64,000 nt of DNA from Clostridia bacterium (lineage in GTDB: Bacteria > Bacillota > Clostridia > Christensenellales > Aristaeellaceae), in contig CAAGFE010000111.1 in the NCBI GenBank assembly GCA_900769075.1, positions 8,033 through 72,032 on the forward strand. The letters run 5' to 3'. The notes under the pieces were generated by a model. That model worked only from the letters and a program-made list of their open reading frames with translations. It searched no databases and was not told where the DNA came from. A program made the translations under genes and the position numbers. This document shows positions 61,631 through 64,000 of this stretch, in pieces (position 1 is the stretch's first letter; each line of letters opens with the position of its first letter).

Positions 61631-63400
61631 GTGACCACCCCCATCCGCAAAACAAAGATTGTCTGCACCATGGGCCCGAACCTGTTCGAGAAGGGCCTGA
61701 TCGCCGACCTGATGAAGGCCGGCATGAACGTCGCCCGCTTCAACTTCTCCCACGGCGACCACGAGAGCCACAAGCGCAACCACGACGAGGTCTGCCGCAT
61801 CCGCGATGAGCTGGGCCTGCCCGTGGCCACCCTGCTGGACACCAAGGGGCCGGAAATCCGCGTCCGTTCCTTCCGGGAGGGCCGCGTGGCGCTCAAGCCC
61901 GGCCAGCTCTTCACCCTGACCGCCGACGAGGTCGAGGGCGACGAGCACCGCGTGTCCGTCACCTACAAGAACCTTCCCCAGGATGTGAAGGAAGGCTGCG
62001 CCATCCTCATCGACGACGGCCTGATCGGCATGGTGGTCGAGAAGATCGAGGGGCATGACGTGATCTGCCGCGTCAACAACGCAGGCGTGGTTTCCAACAA
62101 CAAGGGCGTGAACATCCCCAACGTGCATCTGTCCATGCCCTTCATCAGCGAGAAGGATCGCGCCGATATCATCTTCGCCGCGGAAAACGGCTTTGACTTC
62201 ATCGCCGCCTCCTTCACCCGCAGCGCCGAGGATATCCTCGAAATGCGCCAGATTCTCAAGGAGCACGGCGGCACGGGCATCAACATCATCGCCAAGATCG
62301 AAAACATGGAAGGCGTGGAGAACATCGACGAAATCCTCCGCGTGGTGGACGGCGTGATGGTCGCCCGCGGCGACCTGGGCGTCGAAGTCCCCCTGGAGGT
62401 CGTTCCCTCCCTGCAGAAGGAGCTGATCCAGCGCTGCCTGGCCATGGGCAAGCCGGTCATCACCGCCACCCAGATGCTGGACTCCATGATCAAGAATCCC
62501 CGCCCGACCCGCGCCGAGGCCACCGACGTGGCCAACGCCATCTACGACGGCACCAGCGCCATCATGCTCTCCGGCGAAACCGCCGTGGGCGCGTATCCCG
62601 TGGAGGCCGTGCAGACCATGGTGCGCATCGCCCTGGCTGCCGAGGCGGACATCAAGAACATCCGCGGCTTCACCCGCGTCAACGCCGCCGCCACCGATGT
62701 GACCAACGCCATCTCCCACGCCACGGTGACCTCCGCGCAGGATCTGAACGCCAGCGCCATCATCACCGTGTCCATGTCCGGCTCCACGCCCCGTTCCCTG
62801 AGCCGCTACCGGCCCCGCAGCGTGATCGTCGGCTGCACCAGCGTGCCCCGGGTGTGGCGGCAGATGTCCCTGTCCTGGGGTACGGTGCCGCTGATGATCA
62901 ACCGGGAATCCAACACGGATGATTTGTTCGAGCATGCGGTGGAAGCCGCCGTCAGGGCGGGAATCGTCCGGGACGGCGAGCTGGTCGTCCTGACCGCCGG
63001 TGTGCCCCTGGGCATTTCCGGCACCACCAACCTGATGAAGGTGCACGTTGTCGGCCATCTGCTGACCCAGGGCATCGGGCTGCACGGGGATCGGATCATC
63101 GCGCCCCTGTGCGTCATCCGCGATTTTGCCAAGGACGCGCCCGCCTTTGATGACGGCGATATCATCGTGTGCCAGCAAACCACCGGCGAAATGCTGCCCC
63201 TGCTGCGCAAGGCGTCCGGCCTGGTGCTGGAGGATTCCAACCCGGAAGGCCATGGCGCGATCGCCGGCATGACGCTGGACATCCCCGTGATCATCGGCGC
63301 GGCCCACGCCACGGAGATTCTCAAGTCCGGCGCCATCGTGACCATGGATGGCAAGAAAGGCACGGTGAGCGCCAATGAAAAGCCAGACAATCTTCATTGA
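61631..63400 (+). CDS. pyk: Pyruvate kinase with C-terminal PEP-utilising-type domain
   Basis: A 589-residue enzyme making pyruvate and ATP from phosphoenolpyruvate and ADP. GTG at 61631 is chosen: TCTGGAGGG sits 6 bases before it, inside the longer frame that begins at ATG 61601. Motifs include KIVCTMGP, ARFNFSHG, LDTKGPEIR, the catalytic-Lys region IIAKIENMEGVENIDEIL, and ARGDLGVEVP. The C-terminal extension of about 110 residues (GDIIVCQQTTGEMLPLLRKASGLVLEDSN) is the extra domain found in Bacillus-type pyruvate kinases. Its 3' end overlaps the barstar-like gene by 26 bases. Confidence 0.95.
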   Translation: MTTPIRKTKIVCTMGPNLFEKGLIADLMKAGMNVARFNFSHGDHESHKRNHDEVCRIRDELGLPVATLLDTKGPEIRVRSFREGRVALKPGQLFTLTADEVEGDEHRVSVTYKNLPQDVKEGCAILIDDGLIGMVVEKIEGHDVICRVNNAGVVSNNKGVNIPNVHLSMPFISEKDRADIIFAAENGFDFIAASFTRSAEDILEMRQILKEHGGTGINIIAKIENMEGVENIDEILRVVDGVMVARGDLGVEVPLEVVPSLQKELIQRCLAMGKPVITATQMLDSMIKNPRPTRAEATDVANAIYDGTSAIMLSGETAVGAYPVEAVQTMVRIALAAEADIKNIRGFTRVNAAATDVTNAISHATVTSAQDLNASAIITVSMSGSTPRSLSRYRPRSVIVGCTSVPRVWRQMSLSWGTVPLMINRESNTDDLFEHAVEAAVRAGIVRDGELVVLTAGVPLGISGTTNLMKVHVVGHLLTQGIGLHGDRIIAPLCVIRDFAKDAPAFDDGDIIVCQQTTGEMLPLLRKASGLVLEDSNPEGHGAIAGMTLDIPVIIGAAHATEILKSGAIVTMDGKKGTVSANEKPDNLH

Positions 63401-63632
63401 TGCCTCGCGGTACGCCACCGCGAAGGCGCTGCACCTGGCGCTGAAAAGGATGCTGGCGCTGCCGGAATACTACGGCTGCAACGCGGACGCACTCCACGAT
63501 TGCCTTTCCGAGCGGAAGGATAACCGGGTGAACCTGTGCATCCTCTCCAGCGGCGAGGGCGAAACCGCGGAGGCGCTCCGCAAGGTCATCCGGGTGATTG
63601 AGGATCTGGATGGCGACGTCCGCTGGTTATGA
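63375..63632 (+). CDS. Barstar-like protein
   Basis: An 85-residue protein with the barstar pattern: TIFIDASRYATAKALHLALKRMLALPEYYGCNADALHDCLS, then a strand and a helix (ALRKVIRVIEDLDGDV). Barstar family members inhibit small secreted ribonucleases of the barnase type. The gene lies inside the end of pyk (26-base overlap, different frame), and no barnase-like gene is seen next to it. It may protect against a nuclease encoded elsewhere or made by competitors; it may also have another partner. Confidence 0.85.
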   Translation: MKSQTIFIDASRYATAKALHLALKRMLALPEYYGCNADALHDCLSERKDNRVNLCILSSGEGETAEALRKVIRVIEDLDGDVRWL

Positions 63633-63639
63633 CACTGTG

Positions 63640-63666
63640 CGGGTCTGTTTCGGCAGGCCCGTTTTT
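63640..63666 (+). terminator. Terminator after pyk and the barstar-like gene
   Basis: CGGGTCTG at 63640-63647 pairs with CAGGCCCG at 63654-63661 (one G.T), followed by TTTTT. Confidence 0.85.
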
Positions 63667-63745
63667 CGTTTCGCACCTCATGAGGGAGGCTTGTCTGCAT
63701 GCTCCCGTCCCCCAGCCCCATGCGGCTGCACCAGAGCCTACACAG

Positions 63746-63979
63746 AGGCCGATGCGGCCTGTGAAAGCCTGCGGCTTCCCCTGGCTTCGCTCCGCGATTG
63801 CGAGCAATCGCTGTCGCTCGTCGCGCTTTGCGCGACCCAGAGCGTCGAAAAAGTGGCTGCGGCCACTTTTTCGATAAGGGAAGGGGCCTCCGCTTCTGCG
63901 GAAGCGGGCATTTTTCACTGTCAGCTAAAGCTGACGGCCGTGAAAAATGTAAGGAAAGGTTTCGGCAAAGGCCGAAACC
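63746..63979. repeat. Dense hairpin array at the window end
   Basis: Stems read in order: AGGCC/GGCCT (63746-63760); GCGATTG/CAATCGC (63794-63811); GTCGCGC-ttt-GCGCGAC (63820-63836); a perfect 13-bp stem with TGCG loop (63845-63857 with 63862-63874); CCGCTTC-tgcg-GAAGCGG (63890-63907); CATTTTTCAC/GTGAAAAATG enclosing GTCAGCT/AGCTGAC (63909-63949); GGTTTCGGC-aaag-GCCGAAACC (63958-63979). No credible gene is present from 63633 to 64000, and the array may continue past the window. Confidence 0.8.
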
Positions 63980-64000
63980 GCCCCGCCCGCGCGGCAAAGC

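Noticed and set aside
63629..63877. An 82-codon frame after the barstar-like gene
   Set aside because: It begins inside the terminator and runs through hairpins, with no ribosome site or family resemblance.
1..64000. Transposase, integrase, phage or tRNA genes
   Set aside because: None could be recognised in any frame; the small element at 48875-49033 has no transposase.

Overview
The window looks like chromosomal DNA of a GC-rich, carbohydrate-degrading Bacillota (Clostridia). The evidence is strong ribosome binding sites, sigma-A promoters of the TTGACA / TATAAT type, a perfect CIRCE operator, an infC-rpmI-rplT operon with a leader attenuator, a SufC-SufBD pair and many secreted glycosidases with Gram-positive-style signal peptides. 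A gut or rumen Christensenellales-like organism would fit, but that is inference. No tRNA, rRNA, CRISPR array, prophage or transposase gene was seen.

Layout. 1-1830: two membrane-anchored coiled-coil proteins and a GNAT acetyltransferase. 1847-2084: an intergenic array of hairpins. 2385-19299: operon A, with a giant solute-binding protein, a permease, an NHL/TPR/Yip1 membrane protein, a DUF5696-type secreted protein, two more permeases, a normal-sized binding protein, a fourth permease and two secreted GH43 enzymes. 19337-24303: an ArsR-type regulator, a GH2 enzyme and a cytosolic GH43. 24463-26898 (minus): an ECF sigma factor, a DUF4349 protein and a SIMPL-domain protein. 27094-29107: CIRCE and htpG. 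29161-30520 (minus): GH27 and a small Cys-rich protein. 30895-45125: operon B, a GH43 arabinanase followed by a second copy of the eight-gene transport module. 45318-50361: secreted and cytosolic GH51 arabinofuranosidases, a second hairpin cassette and a GH10 xylanase. 50416-52076 (minus): SufBD and SufC. 52287-56660 (minus): GH13 and glycogen phosphorylase. 57117-63632: pfkA, infC-rpmI-rplT, a riboswitch-controlled Na+-pump beta/gamma pair, pyk and a barstar-like gene. 63746-63979: a third hairpin array.

How it fits together. Secreted GH43, GH51 and GH10 enzymes would cut arabinan and arabinoxylan outside the cell. The binding proteins and permeases would import the oligosaccharides, probably powered by an ATPase encoded elsewhere. 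Cytosolic GH43, GH2, GH51, GH27 and GH13 would finish hydrolysis, and PfkA and Pyk carry the carbon through glycolysis.

The most unusual items are these: (1) the duplicated module of two ABC importers enclosing an NHL/TPR/Yip1 protein and a DUF5696 protein; (2) a yybP-ykoY-like (Mn2+) riboswitch with its own terminator in front of an orphan OadB/OadG pair; (3) three intergenic arrays of perfect hairpins, several capped by C(UGCG)G tetraloops, two of them bracketed by copies of the same hairpin.
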